DNA from: Rhodobacteraceae bacterium HTCC2083
GTDB lineage: Bacteria > Pseudomonadota > Alphaproteobacteria > Rhodobacterales > Rhodobacteraceae
Assembly: GCA_000156115.1 (NCBI GenBank)
Contig: DS995276.1
Span: 2,489,719 to 2,553,718, forward strand
DNA length: 64,000 bases
Direction: 5' to 3'
Positions 1-9,104 of this stretch are shown piece by piece. The notes under the pieces were generated by a model that saw nothing but the letters and a program-made list of their open reading frames with translations, did no database searches and was not told where the DNA came from. Position numbers and translations under genes: made by a program. Position 1 is the stretch's first letter, and each line of letters starts with the position of its first letter.

Positions 1-2
1 TG

Positions 3-377
3 GCGCAAAAAACCTATATCGAAGCGGCGGATTTTAGGGGGCAAACCCTAATCACATACCCCGTTGATCGCGCGCGCCTTGATGTTTTTAGCCAGCTTTT
101 GACGCCCGCCAAAGTCGAACCCGCCGCTATTCGGCAAGTGGAATTGACGGCCGTTATTCTTCTGCTCGTCGCCTCCAATCGCGGCATCTCGGTGCTGCCT
201 GATTGGGTCGTGCGCGAGGTGAAATATTCCTCTGACTACGTGACACGCCCGCTTAGTGAAGCGGGCCTCACCCGCCAACTTTTCGCGGCCACACGCGATG
301 AGGATATCACCAAACCCTACATGTTGGACCTGATCCGTTTGGCTAAAGAAGAGGCCGCGAAATTGCAAAGTGCTTAA
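3..377 (+). CDS. LysR-family transcriptional regulator, MetR-like (C-terminal part only)
   Basis: The gene enters from the left edge, so only the last 124 residues are visible. They form the second half of a LysR substrate-binding (effector) domain. The stretch around LVASNRGISVLPDWVV resembles the part of MetR proteins that ends in a 'GRGVAALPNW'-like segment. MetR activates methionine-biosynthesis genes with homocysteine as co-effector. The helix-turn-helix lies outside the window, so the target is unknown. The next gene begins 72 bases downstream on the same strand. Family assignment is fairly secure; the MetR subtype is an inference. Confidence 0.7.
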   Translation, partial: AQKTYIEAADFRGQTLITYPVDRARLDVFSQLLTPAKVEPAAIRQVELTAVILLLVASNRGISVLPDWVVREVKYSSDYVTRPLSEAGLTRQLFAATRDEDITKPYMLDLIRLAKEEAAKLQSA

Positions 378-449
378 GCGCTTGGCAAATGGCGCGTGCC
401 TGCCTATACCGCGCGCCTGTACACCTCACATTTCAAGGACGATCCCGCC

Positions 450-1235
450 ATGCAAGGCAGCGCAAATCTAAACGTGATGATCAAAGCGGCGCGCAGGGCC
501 GGACGCAACTTGGCCAAGGACTTTCGCGAAGTCGAAAATCTGCAAGTTTCGCGTAAAGGCGCAGGCGATTTCGTCAGTAAAGCGGATCTGTCTGCGGAAA
601 AGATCATCAAAGAAGATTTGATGGACGCGCGGCCCACCTACGGTTGGCTCGCCGAAGAGGGTGGCGCAGATGAAGGGGCAGACCCGACACGTCGCTGGAT
701 CGTTGATCCTTTGGATGGCACCACGAATTTTCTACACGGCCTGCCGCATTGGGCCGTCTCTATTGCGCTCGAGCACAAAGGGCAGATCGTTGCGGGTGTT
801 ATATATGACCCCACTAAAGACGAGATGTTCGTCGCCGAAAAAGGCGCGGGCGCTTGGATGAACGATCAACGCCTGCGTGTGTCTTCGCGCCATTCGATGA
901 TCGAGAGCTTGTTTGCGACGGGCATTCCATTCGGTGGCCGCGCGGATTTACCCGAGACGATCAAAGATGTAGCCAAGATTGCACCCTCCGTTGCAGGTAT
1001 TCGCCGCTTTGGTGCGGCTGCGCTTGACCTCGCCTATGTGGCTGCGGGCCGCTATGAGGGGTTTTGGGAGCGCCGTTTGAATTCTTGGGATATGGCTGCG
1101 GGTCTTGTGATTGTGCGCGAAGCGGGTGGATTTATTGAGCCCTTGAACCCGAAAGGGGACATATTCGCAGACGGTGAAGTGATCTGTGCGAATGAAGCGA
1201 TCTTCTCTACGTTTGCGAAAGTGATCCGCTCTTAA
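450..1235 (+). CDS. Inositol monophosphatase family protein (SuhB-like)
   Basis: A 261-residue Mg2+-dependent phosphatase of the IMPase/FIG superfamily. The family metal-binding motifs are present in order: a Glu pair in AEEGG, then WIVDPLDGTTNFLHG, and near the C-terminus SWDMAAG. Length matches E. coli SuhB. ATG at 450 is chosen because AAGGAC lies about 9 bases upstream; an in-frame extension to 396 has no ribosome-binding site and adds a non-conserved N-terminus. The substrate is probably myo-inositol phosphate or a related sugar phosphate. SuhB-type proteins can also act on rRNA transcription in other bacteria, which cannot be judged here. Confidence 0.92.
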   Translation: MQGSANLNVMIKAARRAGRNLAKDFREVENLQVSRKGAGDFVSKADLSAEKIIKEDLMDARPTYGWLAEEGGADEGADPTRRWIVDPLDGTTNFLHGLPHWAVSIALEHKGQIVAGVIYDPTKDEMFVAEKGAGAWMNDQRLRVSSRHSMIESLFATGIPFGGRADLPETIKDVAKIAPSVAGIRRFGAAALDLAYVAAGRYEGFWERRLNSWDMAAGLVIVREAGGFIEPLNPKGDIFADGEVICANEAIFSTFAKVIRS

Positions 1236-1427
1236 GGCTTCGAATTGCTTGCGCAATCCGACGTAGGCGAAGGGCTAGACCCTCGCGTTGCCACTTTAGT
1301 ACGCAGGACCAGCCCCTCGTGCTCCCCGAGGTATTTTTGGACCATAGAAGCGGGATGGCGCAAAATGACATGGCGTTTGTCGATTTCGTTGCGGTGCAGG
1401 TGTGCATTTTGAGGGAAGATAAAGTCT

Positions 1428-2651
1428 ATGCGGATGTTGATTTCCTTTGCAGCTTTGTTTCTGTCAGTCGCTTTGTTGCAGCTGTCATCGGGCGGTGTTG
1501 GGCCGCTTGATGCTTTGTCTGGCATTGCGCTAGGATTTAGTACGACGCAGATCGGCCTGTTAGGATCGGCCCATTTCGTTGGGTTTTTCATTGGTTGTTG
1601 GTGGGCCCCGCGTCTCATGGGGAGTGTCGGGCATAGTCGTGCGTTTGCGGCGTTCACCGCTTCAGGCGCGATTGGGCTTTTGGCCCATATGTTGATCATT
1701 GATCCCTACGTTTGGGCGTTGATGCGGATCGCATCCGGCTTGTGTGTGGCGGGGTGCTATACGGTGATCGAGGCGTGGTTGCAGGCCAAAGTGAACAATG
1801 AGACGCGCGGGCGTACGATGGGCGTGTACCGGATTGCCGATATGGGTGCGTCCTTGGTGGCGCAATTGATGATCGGCGTGCTCGAACCTGCGTCCTATGT
1901 GTCCTACAACTTGCTCGCGCTGTTGTGTTGCGCCGCACTTTTGCCGATGACTTTGACCAAAGTGAGCCAGCCCAAAACACCAAGCGCGCCACGTCTGCGG
2001 CCAATGTTGGCGGTGGCACGATCGCCTTTGGCAGCGGCAGGGGTGATTGTCGCCGCGCTTTCAAGTGCGTCCTTTAGGATGGTGGGGCCGATTTATGGGC
2101 AAGAGGTCGGGTTGCGCCCCGATCAGATCGCCTATTTTCTTGCGGCTTTCGTTTTGGGCGGCGCTTTGGCGCAGTATCCGATTGGCTGGCTTGCGGATAA
2201 GTTCGATCGACGTTGGGTCTTGATTGGATTGTCTGTTGCGGCTGTCATCAGTTGCATGGTGGCCAATGTGATTGGGGCAGGGAGCACGGCTGCGATCATG
2301 GCGGGGGCTGTGTTCTTTGGCCTCACCACCTTCCCGATTTACTCGGTCGCCGCGGCACATGCCCATGACTTCGCCTCCGATGATGAGCGGGTTGAATTGT
2401 CCGCCGCACTCATGTTCTTCTTTGCGCTTGGCGCGATTGCATCACCGCTGGTGTCGTCGACTTTGATCAATTGGTATGGGCCGTCTGCCTTGTTCATCAT
2501 GATCGCTGCCGGACATGTGGCGCTAATTTTCTTTGGCCTCTTTAGAATGCGCGCGCGCGACACGGTGTCAGAACGCACGCCCTATGTTTACGCCCCGCGC
2601 ACGTCCTTCGTGATCGGGCGGTTGTCCAAAGGGTTGCGGCGCAAGCGCTAG
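1428..2651 (+). CDS. MFS transporter
   Basis: A 407-residue, strongly hydrophobic protein with about twelve predicted membrane helices and a short Arg-rich C-terminal tail. Two MFS-type loops are visible: the TM2-TM3 region (WAPRLMGSVGHSRAF) and the equivalent GWLADKFDRR motif in the second half, where Asp and Arg match the family motif A. It resembles the YcaD-like group of MFS exporters, but the substrate cannot be read from the sequence. GAGGGA lies about 11 bases upstream of the ATG; a second ATG follows two codons later. The 192 bases before it show no gene. Confidence 0.85.
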   Translation: MRMLISFAALFLSVALLQLSSGGVGPLDALSGIALGFSTTQIGLLGSAHFVGFFIGCWWAPRLMGSVGHSRAFAAFTASGAIGLLAHMLIIDPYVWALMRIASGLCVAGCYTVIEAWLQAKVNNETRGRTMGVYRIADMGASLVAQLMIGVLEPASYVSYNLLALLCCAALLPMTLTKVSQPKTPSAPRLRPMLAVARSPLAAAGVIVAALSSASFRMVGPIYGQEVGLRPDQIAYFLAAFVLGGALAQYPIGWLADKFDRRWVLIGLSVAAVISCMVANVIGAGSTAAIMAGAVFFGLTTFPIYSVAAAHAHDFASDDERVELSAALMFFFALGAIASPLVSSTLINWYGPSALFIMIAAGHVALIFFGLFRMRARDTVSERTPYVYAPRTSFVIGRLSKGLRRKR

Positions 2652-2738
2652 GCAATTTCACGAGAATACCTGATTCCTGACCCAAAACTGGCGTATCCTT
2701 TTGCGATCCATAGGGAGGCAAAAAAGCGGCAAGTTGAC

Positions 2739-3827
2739 GTGGTGTATAGAAAAGTAGTCTTTCTGATGATGATCGGTGGTGCCTTCGCCATCGGGCAAGC
2801 GCTTGCGTTGGGGGTGACGATCGGCCCGTCAAAGCCAGCTTTTGAAGCACCGGATCATAGTCAGTTCGTTGCTTTGCCTGTGGTTCAAAGGAGTGATCCT
2901 AAACCGGTTGTGGCGCTTGATTCATTTGAGAGTGCGTGGCGCGACTGGATGGGCATCTACGGCATCACTTCGTCCAGCATTGCGATTGGGCGCGACGGTG
3001 ACATCTTGCGTTCGCGCGGGGCCAAGCGCGCGCCCTCCACAAGCTTTCCGATGGCAAGCCTGTCAAAATCGATCACGGCGCATTGCTTGAACACGTTTCT
3101 TGAGGACAGTCCTTATGACTGGAACAGCACGCTTGGGGAAATGCAGCCTGTCTTGTCAAAACTGAACCTCACACCCGGTGCTGCGATGTTGCAGAAATCA
3201 CTGACCGAGTTCGCAACGCACACGAGTGGTTTGCCCATGCGTTTGGTTCAAGGAAAAACATCGCTGCAAAACAAGCACTTGGATAGTCAAATCTCGATGA
3301 CCCGCACAGCGTTGAAAGTGCCGGAAAACTTCAATGCTGAAAGCGGTTATACCTATTCCAACGCGAATTATGCCATCTTGGGCAGCTTGGTCGGCGCGAT
3401 GTCTGGTGGGTCATACGGGGAGGTCTGCAAGACGCGGATCATGGATCCGGCAAATGCTTTGAACGCAAATGTCTCTGGCCGTATGGCCAAAACGGCGGGC
3501 TATGGCGGTTGGCTGGTCTCGGTCGAAGATTATGCGCGCTATGCGATGCATTGGTTCGCGCCGGATGTGCCTTGGGTTAAAGATCCGTACAGCTTCGCGC
3601 TTGATCCCGACACGGGCTATGGCATGGGGGCTTGGGTGAGTAACCATAACGATGGATATTTATTTTCCCATGGTGGATCGTGGAAACATGCGGACCATCG
3701 GCGCGCGAACTTAGGCTCATACATGATGGTGGGTCCTGATGGGACGGCGATTGTGGTAAGTTGGGATAGCAAGCTTCCATCTGAGGCTTATCGCGACTTG
3801 TTCACCGCTTTTTCGCAACATCTGTAG
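2739..3827 (+). CDS. Exported beta-lactamase-family serine hydrolase
   Basis: A 362-residue class C beta-lactamase/DD-peptidase-fold hydrolase. The N-terminus (about residues 1-24) is a typical signal peptide, so it should act in the periplasm. Catalytic signatures are present in order: SLSK (SxxK, about residue 108), YSN (YxN, about residue 205) and HGG near the C-terminus, equivalent to KTG/HxG. These proteins are serine esterases or peptidases of diverse substrate; resistance to beta-lactams should not be assumed. The GTG start at 2739 lies rather far (about 20 bases) from AGGGAGG; GTG at 2742 and ATG at 2766 are alternatives. Confidence 0.85.
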   Translation: MVYRKVVFLMMIGGAFAIGQALALGVTIGPSKPAFEAPDHSQFVALPVVQRSDPKPVVALDSFESAWRDWMGIYGITSSSIAIGRDGDILRSRGAKRAPSTSFPMASLSKSITAHCLNTFLEDSPYDWNSTLGEMQPVLSKLNLTPGAAMLQKSLTEFATHTSGLPMRLVQGKTSLQNKHLDSQISMTRTALKVPENFNAESGYTYSNANYAILGSLVGAMSGGSYGEVCKTRIMDPANALNANVSGRMAKTAGYGGWLVSVEDYARYAMHWFAPDVPWVKDPYSFALDPDTGYGMGAWVSNHNDGYLFSHGGSWKHADHRRANLGSYMMVGPDGTAIVVSWDSKLPSEAYRDLFTAFSQHL

Positions 3828-3916
3828 CTGCACGTAGGTCTCTCTTTGCAATGGCCGTTTGAACTGCTCGCGCCAGAGCGTTAAGGGTAGCCAACCCCAA
3901 CGCAGGACACGACATT

Positions 3917-5635
3917 ATGGCGCGGCATCTCATCACTTCGGCGATTCCTTATATCAACGGGATCAAGCACCTCGGAAATCTCGTGGGCAGCCAATTGCCT
4001 GCAGATCTTTATGCACGCTTCCAGCGCGCGCGCGGGCATGAGGTGTTGTTCCTTTGCGCCACAGACGAACACGGCACACCGGCTGAATTGGCCGCTGCGA
4101 AAGCTGGAAAACCTGTCGATGAGTACTGCGCTGAAATGTGGGACGTACAGGGTGAGATCGCCAAGGGCTTTCGCATGTCGTTTGATCATTTTGGCCGTTC
4201 TTCATCTCAGCAAAACCGCGACCTCACTCAGCACTTTGCAGGGCGTTTGGCGGATGAGGGCCTGATCGAGGAAGTCACCGAGCAGCAGATTTATTCCAAT
4301 ACTGACGAGCGTTTTTTACCGGATCGCTATATCGAGGGCACATGCCCGAATTGCGGGTTCGAGAGCGCGCGTGGCGATCAGTGTGACAATTGCACCAAGC
4401 AGCTTGACCCGGTTGACTTGATCAATCCGTATTCAACGATCTCGGGTTCCACCGATCTGGAAATGCGCGAGACCAAGCATTTGTATCTGCGCCAAAGCCA
4501 AATGAAAGACCAGCTGAGCGATTGGATCGATAGCAAAGACGATTGGCCTGTGCTGACCACCTCGATTGCGAAGAAGTGGTTGCATGATGGCGATGGTTTG
4601 CAGGATCGCGGGATCACGCGGGATCTGAGCTGGGGCGTGCCCGTGAAACGCGGCACAGAGGATTGGCCTGGCATGGAGGGCAAAGTCTTTTATGTGTGGT
4701 TTGATGCGCCGATTGAATACATCGCTTGCGCGAAGGAATGGGCCGATGCAAACGGTCTGAGCGACGCGGATTGGCAGCGTTGGTGGCGGACCGATATGGG
4801 GGCGGAGGATGTGCGCTACACCCAGTTCATGGGCAAGGATAACATTCCTTTTCATACTTTGAGCTTCCCTGTGACGATCCTAGGCTCGGGCGAGCCATGG
4901 AAGCTGGTCGATTACATCAAGGGCTTGAACTACCTCAACTATGATGGCGGTCAGTTCTCTACCTCTCGCGGGCGCGGTGTGTTTATGGATCAAGCCTTGG
5001 CGATCTTGCCGAGCGATTATTGGCGATGGTGGCTCCTGAGCCACGTGCCAGAAAGCAGCGATAGCGAATTTACGTGGGAGAATTTCCAAGCCTCTGTGAA
5101 CAAGGATCTCGCGGATGTACTTGGCAACTTTGTCTCGCGCGTGACTAAGTTCTGCCGCTCCAAATTCGGAGAGGTGGTGCCGGAGGGCGGCACATGGGGC
5201 GCACAGGAAGAGGCTTTGATCGCGGAACTCACAACTCGTGTGCGCGCCTATGAGGGCCACATGGATGCCATGGAAGTACGCAAATCCGCGTCTGAATTGC
5301 GCGCGATCTGGGTGGCGGGGAATGAGTATTTGCAAGCGGCGGCACCTTGGGTGACGTTCAAAGAGGACCCCGAACAGGCGGCGGCGCAGATCCGTTTGGC
5401 TTTGAACTTGATCCGTCTTTATGCGGTTCTGTCAGCGCCGTTCATTCCCGATGCGGCAGAGGATTTGATGAAGGCGATGCATACGGATGATGCACAGTGG
5501 CCGGATGATATCAGCGCGGCGCTTGGAAGTTTGGCTGTGGGGGATGCGTTTACTGTGCCCGATGTGACCTTCCGCAAGATTACTGATGACGAGCGTGAAG
5601 AGTGGCAGGCACGTTTCGCAGGAGCACGCGACTAG
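3917..5635 (+). CDS. metG: Methionyl-tRNA synthetase
   Basis: A 572-residue class I aminoacyl-tRNA synthetase that charges tRNA-Met. The catalytic domain has an HLGN (HIGH-type) signature near residue 18. A zinc-binding knuckle follows (CPNC and CDNC, about residues 142-158), and FSTSR replaces KMSKS near residue 349. The C-terminal anticodon-binding helical domain ends the protein; no EMAP/Trbp111 tail is present. AGGACA precedes the ATG. The stop codon overlaps the stop of a small gene on the opposite strand. Confidence 0.97.
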   Translation: MARHLITSAIPYINGIKHLGNLVGSQLPADLYARFQRARGHEVLFLCATDEHGTPAELAAAKAGKPVDEYCAEMWDVQGEIAKGFRMSFDHFGRSSSQQNRDLTQHFAGRLADEGLIEEVTEQQIYSNTDERFLPDRYIEGTCPNCGFESARGDQCDNCTKQLDPVDLINPYSTISGSTDLEMRETKHLYLRQSQMKDQLSDWIDSKDDWPVLTTSIAKKWLHDGDGLQDRGITRDLSWGVPVKRGTEDWPGMEGKVFYVWFDAPIEYIACAKEWADANGLSDADWQRWWRTDMGAEDVRYTQFMGKDNIPFHTLSFPVTILGSGEPWKLVDYIKGLNYLNYDGGQFSTSRGRGVFMDQALAILPSDYWRWWLLSHVPESSDSEFTWENFQASVNKDLADVLGNFVSRVTKFCRSKFGEVVPEGGTWGAQEEALIAELTTRVRAYEGHMDAMEVRKSASELRAIWVAGNEYLQAAAPWVTFKEDPEQAAAQIRLALNLIRLYAVLSAPFIPDAAEDLMKAMHTDDAQWPDDISAALGSLAVGDAFTVPDVTFRKITDDEREEWQARFAGARD

Positions 5636-5793
5636 AGGCCGAGTATGACACGCGGCGATGGCAGGATCAGCGCCGCAAGAACGCCAATCGCGGCACCTAG
5701 TCCGAAGCGCACGAAAGCTGCGCCAAAACGAGGGGCTGCGACGCTAAGCACACCGCACACAAGGGCGTAAAAGCCGAGAGCTGTGATATCCAC
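5632..5793 (-). CDS. Small membrane protein (53 residues), convergent with metG
   Basis: The frame reads a hydrophobic 53-residue protein from a GTG at 5793 (V-D-I-T-A-L-G-F-Y...). It has two likely membrane helices separated by a short basic loop ([11 protein letters not shown]) and ends in [11 protein letters not shown]. The composition is what a real small membrane protein shows, and it resembles short hypothetical proteins often found beside metG in Rhodobacteraceae; that similarity is from memory and unchecked. The frame stays open far upstream, but that part is low-complexity and Arg/Pro-rich and overlaps rsmJ, so it is not counted. No strong ribosome-binding site is visible. Function unknown. 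Confidence 0.55.
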   Translation of the reverse strand: MDITALGFYALVCGVLSVAAPRFGAAFVRFGLGAAIGVLAALILPSPRVILGL

Positions 5794-6107
5794 GCTCGGA
5801 GATAAGCAGAGGCGCGCAGATTTTTCACCTCTTAAGTACGCCAAACGCCCCGCGTAGCATGGAGTGCTGGCAGGGAGGCGTGAGTGTGGGGCGGTAAACG
5901 GTGTGGCAGGCCTGCCGAGAACATATCTGTTGATCACATCCAAAGCAGTGCTTTGGGTCTGTTTTAAAACAGGGGCATCTTGACCGGAATGTTTACCGTT
6001 AGTTTTAAACAAGATGGGATCGTGGATCGTGCCGTTCTTGAGCTCAGGCCCTGTTTTAGCGTATTGCGCGTTAACACTTTGAAAAGGATGCGCGCGGTGA
6101 GCAGGGC
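5794..6107. other. Intergenic region without a gene, with a 14-bp perfect palindrome
   Basis: No coding frame here looks genuine. The region should contain the promoter of rsmJ and possibly of the small membrane protein. It holds the perfect palindrome CTGTTTTAAAACAG at 5959-5972. A looser inverted repeat, GTTTA/TAAAC, lies about 20-40 bases further on (around 5991-6010). No terminator with a clear U-run was seen. Confidence 0.5.
5959..5972. repeat. Perfect 14-bp palindrome, possible operator
   Basis: CTGTTTTAAAACAG is fully self-complementary and lies about 135 bases upstream of rsmJ. It could be a dimeric-regulator site. No U-run follows on either strand and it has no loop, so it is not a good terminator. 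Function is not shown by the sequence. Confidence 0.35.
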
Positions 6108-6749
6108 ATGACGCAAACACATCCAGAGTTACGCGTGGATTTCGTGAACGGCCCTGTCGCGCATCGCCTCCGCTTTGGCGGCGGGCGCGGGCAGGAATTG
6201 CCCAAGGCGATGGGCCTGCGCGCGGGCAAGACTCCCACTGTGATTGATGCAACGGCGGGTCTTGGACGAGATGCGTTTTTGCTGGCCTCTTTGGGGGCTG
6301 ATGTGACGCTGATCGAACGCTCCCCCAAGATGCACGCGTTGCTTGAAGACGCGATGGCACGCGCGACGCAAGAGGGGGGCGATTTCGCAGATATCATGGC
6401 GCGCATGACGCTGCTTCACGGCGACGCAAAAGATCTCTTGCCTAATTTGACAGCCGACGCGATCTTAATCGATCCGATGCATCCGCCGCGTAAGAATTCT
6501 GCGCTGGTGAAACGTGAATTGCGCCAAGTGCGCGAGATTGTTGGCACGGATGAAGACGCCACTGATTTACTGCGCGTGGCCTTGGAGTGCGCCTTGAAAA
6601 GGGTGGTTCTGAAGTGGCCCGCGAAGGCCGATCCGATGGTCGGTGTTCGCGCGTGCTCACATCAGATCATCGGTAAATCAACGCGCTATGATGTGTTTAT
6701 GGTGGGTGACGCTGCACAAGGCAAGTTTTTGAGGCCGAAAATAAGTTGA
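6108..6749 (+). CDS. rsmJ: 16S rRNA (guanine1516-N2)-methyltransferase RsmJ
   Basis: A 213-residue SAM-dependent methyltransferase of the RsmJ/YhiQ family, which modifies G1516 of 16S rRNA in the small subunit. The SAM-binding loop is DATAGLGRDAF (about residue 46), with the acidic ribose-binding residue in VTLIERSP. The catalytic segment is DPMHP (about residue 124), matching the family's DPMYP. Length is slightly shorter than E. coli RsmJ (250), mainly at the N-terminus. It stands alone with its own upstream region and is followed by an unrelated small membrane protein. Confidence 0.88.
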   Translation: MTQTHPELRVDFVNGPVAHRLRFGGGRGQELPKAMGLRAGKTPTVIDATAGLGRDAFLLASLGADVTLIERSPKMHALLEDAMARATQEGGDFADIMARMTLLHGDAKDLLPNLTADAILIDPMHPPRKNSALVKRELRQVREIVGTDEDATDLLRVALECALKRVVLKWPAKADPMVGVRACSHQIIGKSTRYDVFMVGDAAQGKFLRPKIS

Positions 6750-6770
6750 GCGGCAAAAGGTAAGGTCATA

Positions 6771-7154
6771 TTGAAAACTGCAACAGCGCTGACAGAGATT
6801 GCAATGTTGATCTATTGGGCTTTGGCCATAGGGCTTACACTTGAACTAGTCTCGATTGATCCTGCGCTGATGTATTCTGATTATGAAAACCCCTTGGTCA
6901 TCGCTTGGAATTGGTCATTTTTCCCAATTGATATTGCGTTTGCTCTTATTGGTTTGAGCGCGCGATTTGCTCGTGTTTCGGGAGCGCTGAAATTCAAACT
7001 TGAGATCATTGCGGCCGTGTTAATGTTGTGCGCCGGTCTTATGGCGATTTCTTTTTGGATTGTGACTGCTGATTTTGAGCCGATGTGGTGGGGCATGAAT
7101 ATTTGGCTGGTTCTTCTTGGCACCCTTAATTTGGTGCGTGCCAAGCCGAATTAA
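6771..7154 (+). CDS. Small four-helix membrane protein, DUF5360 (YvaD)-like
   Basis: A 127-residue protein with four predicted membrane helices at about residues 8-27, 45-62, 76-99 and 108-123. The pattern and motifs such as YENPLVIAWNWSFFPIDI resemble the DUF5360/YvaD family, whose function is unknown. Translation probably starts at TTG 6771, preceded by an AAGGTAAGG stretch. It is 21 bases downstream of rsmJ and may be co-transcribed with it. The family match is from memory of the motif and is moderately secure. Confidence 0.65.
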   Translation: MKTATALTEIAMLIYWALAIGLTLELVSIDPALMYSDYENPLVIAWNWSFFPIDIAFALIGLSARFARVSGALKFKLEIIAAVLMLCAGLMAISFWIVTADFEPMWWGMNIWLVLLGTLNLVRAKPN

Positions 7155-7166
7155 TCTGCAACGCGC

Positions 7167-7700
7167 TTACTTCCAGACGTTCGGCGTGACGTAAACGATG
7201 TAGTCATCTACGCTTAACATCACATCGCCCTCTTGGATATTCACTTGCACTTTCATGGAACGGTTGGCGAGGTTCTCTAATTCAAGCGTTTCAGCCTCAG
7301 CAAGGTTCACGACCTTCAGATTATCGAACCGCGTGGTGCTGTTTTTAATCTTATCCCACCACATTTGCGAGGTGGAGCCATAAGAATAGACGATCACTTG
7401 CTTCGATTTCCCACTGGATTGCCGCACGATCTTTTCGCTGGGTAGACCAAGTGCAACCCAAAGCTCCAGCTCGCCACTTAGGCTTTTTTGCCAGATGTCG
7501 GGTTCATCGTCACTCGAGAGGCCCTTGGTCATTTCCAAATGCTCATGTGCGTTAAGCGCAAAGGCCAGCACGCGCACCATCAGGCGTTCATCGGTTTCGG
7601 ATGGATGCTTGGCGATGGTGAGTTTGTGGGTCTCGTAATAATGCCGATCCATGTCAGAGACGCTGAGTTCGACTTTATAGATCGTGGATTTCTGCGCCAT
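7167..7700 (-). CDS. YaeQ family protein
   Basis: A 177-residue protein that matches YaeQ along its whole length (E. coli YaeQ is 181 residues). It begins MAQKSTIYKVELSVSDMDRH, and the conserved block HKLTIAKHPSETDERLMVRV follows. YaeQ has a PD-(D/E)XK-like fold. It has been reported to compensate for loss of RfaH in haemolysin expression, but its biochemical activity is not settled. It is transcribed towards the DUF5360-like gene and is separated from the IS110 element by a gene-free stretch. Confidence 0.9.
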   Translation of the reverse strand: MAQKSTIYKVELSVSDMDRHYYETHKLTIAKHPSETDERLMVRVLAFALNAHEHLEMTKGLSSDDEPDIWQKSLSGELELWVALGLPSEKIVRQSSGKSKQVIVYSYGSTSQMWWDKIKNSTTRFDNLKVVNLAEAETLELENLANRSMKVQVNIQEGDVMLSVDDYIVYVTPNVWK

Positions 7701-8036
7701 TTGGATAGGTCCGGTTTTGTGAGGGTTGGGGCTGGGTAGTTGGTTTGATGGGGGAGGGAAGCCGTTAGTTGTTTAACGTCTCCTTCTCTAATTGGGTGTT
7801 TGGGTCAAGCTCATTTTCCTTCTTTCTTTCGGGTCATTGTCACTCATCCGGGTCACGCTTCTCTTCGCAGTCTGGTTGATGCCGTGTTGGCACCGCTGCA
7901 CGCATATGTCGGATCGGACGCGGAGAGCCTTGCTTTGAGACGCGCTTCAAGATGCGCAGCAGACATTTTCGGCTTCTTCCACGAACCTCGTCCGGTGAGG
8001 GACGACCCCGTCAGGATTGGGGCCCGGCTGTTCAGA
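7701..8036. other. Gene-free stretch covering the 3' non-coding end of the IS110 element
   Basis: No credible gene. The first ~100 bases are the upstream region of the yaeQ-like gene. The rest, roughly 7800-8036, lies downstream of the IS110 transposase and is GC-rich with short complementary segments such as GGCCCC/GGGGTC. IS110-family elements carry a guide (bridge/seeker) RNA in a non-coding end, so this is one of two places where it may lie. The exact element boundary was not found. Confidence 0.4.
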
Positions 8037-9071
8037 TCATGCCATGCCTCCTACGTTCTCCTGACGGAATTCGGTGCCATCCGTCCACATCCTGTGGAGC
8101 AAGACGGCGAGTTTGCGGGCGACGGCAACAACAGCGCGACGACGCCCTTTGGTGCGCACCAGACGCATGCCCCATGACTTGATCTGGGACCCCGCCATCG
8201 TACGCATAAGCAAAGCGTTGGCTGCAGCGTACAAAGTTGCGCGTACATCTCGATCCCCAGCTTTCGATATGCGGCCAGGATTGTCATGTTCACCAGACTG
8301 GTAGCGTCGCGGTGTCAGACCAAAATGCGCACCAACAGTCCGTGACCGTTTGAAGCGCGTCGGATCATCGACAGCCGCTTTGAAGGTGAGAGATGCAATT
8401 GGTCCGACGCCTGGCACCGTCATCATCCGCATGCAAACCTCATCTTGGCTGGCGGCGCGTTTGACCCTGCGATCTAGCTCCAAAAAGTGTTCGTACAGGG
8501 CGACGCGTGCATCCAACAGCGGCACCAAAGCATGGACCAAAACCTCGTCCATCTCGATCAACGGTCGCACGACACCGTCGAAGCTGCCGTGCTTCACGGT
8601 CATTGGGAGGCGAATACCAAAAACCTTCAACAGCCCACGAACCTCATTGGCAAGATCCATCGTCTTCTTCAGAAGCGCTTTGCGGGTGCTCAGCAAGGCA
8701 CGGACGCCATGCGCTTCGCGGCTCTTCATGTGAACAGGGCTGAACCAGCCGGTGCGTAGGACTTGAGCAATGCCGCGTGCGTCATTCTTGTCTGTCTTGT
8801 TGCGCATTGCTGAAAGCGCGGCATTGACCTGACGCGCCTCCATACAAACGACGTCAAACCCTACTTTGGTCAGGCCAAAGAACAGATGCTGACTCATCGT
8901 ACCAGCCTCAAAACCAACCCGTTCAATCGGATAGGGAAATGCGCGAAGGCATTCAGCGATGTCGCTGACCTCACAAGGCAGCTCTCGTTCAAGCAGCACG
9001 TTTCCCTTGCCATCAACAATGCAAAGCGCACAGGATCGCAGCGATACGTCTATTCCGGCAAAATATTCCAT
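8037..9071 (-). CDS. IS110-family transposase (DEDD recombinase)
   Basis: A 344-residue transposase. The N-terminal RuvC-like DEDD domain shows FAGIDVS (Asp near residue 8), GFEAGTM (Glu) and NKTDKNDARGIAQ (Asp pair). The C-terminal Tnp_20/transposase_20 domain shows the helix-hairpin-helix VPGVGPIASL followed by GLTPRRYQSGE and GRISKAGDRDVR, which contains the family's catalytic Ser region. The length and both domains are intact, so the enzyme is probably functional. A TCACAG-N5-CTGTGA inverted repeat lies just upstream of the start (9088-9104). Confidence 0.95.
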   Translation of the reverse strand: MEYFAGIDVSLRSCALCIVDGKGNVLLERELPCEVSDIAECLRAFPYPIERVGFEAGTMSQHLFFGLTKVGFDVVCMEARQVNAALSAMRNKTDKNDARGIAQVLRTGWFSPVHMKSREAHGVRALLSTRKALLKKTMDLANEVRGLLKVFGIRLPMTVKHGSFDGVVRPLIEMDEVLVHALVPLLDARVALYEHFLELDRRVKRAASQDEVCMRMMTVPGVGPIASLTFKAAVDDPTRFKRSRTVGAHFGLTPRRYQSGEHDNPGRISKAGDRDVRATLYAAANALLMRTMAGSQIKSWGMRLVRTKGRRRAVVAVARKLAVLLHRMWTDGTEFRQENVGGMA

Positions 9072-9087
9072 CTTCTATCTCCCTTGT

Positions 9088-9104
9088 TCACAGATATCCT
9101 GTGA
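9088..9104. repeat. Inverted repeat in the IS110 5' leader
   Basis: TCACAG-ATATC-CTGTGA has perfect 6-base arms. It lies 17-33 bases upstream of the transposase start, where IS110-group elements have the transposase promoter and, in one subgroup, the bridge RNA. It may be a hairpin of that RNA or a regulatory site. Confidence 0.4.

Noticed and set aside
1232-1699. 155-codon minus-strand frame over the start of the MFS gene
   Set aside because: Low-complexity composition and full overlap with the MFS coding region and its leader; a shadow frame.
2739-3827. Calling the serine hydrolase a beta-lactam-resistance enzyme
   Set aside because: SxxK, YxN and HxG are shared by esterases and peptidases of the same fold; nothing shows beta-lactam hydrolysis.
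5794-6360. Long minus-strand frame continuing upstream of the small membrane protein
   Set aside because: It is Arg/Pro/Ser-rich, overlaps the 5' part of rsmJ and has no ribosome site; only the last 53 codons look protein-like.
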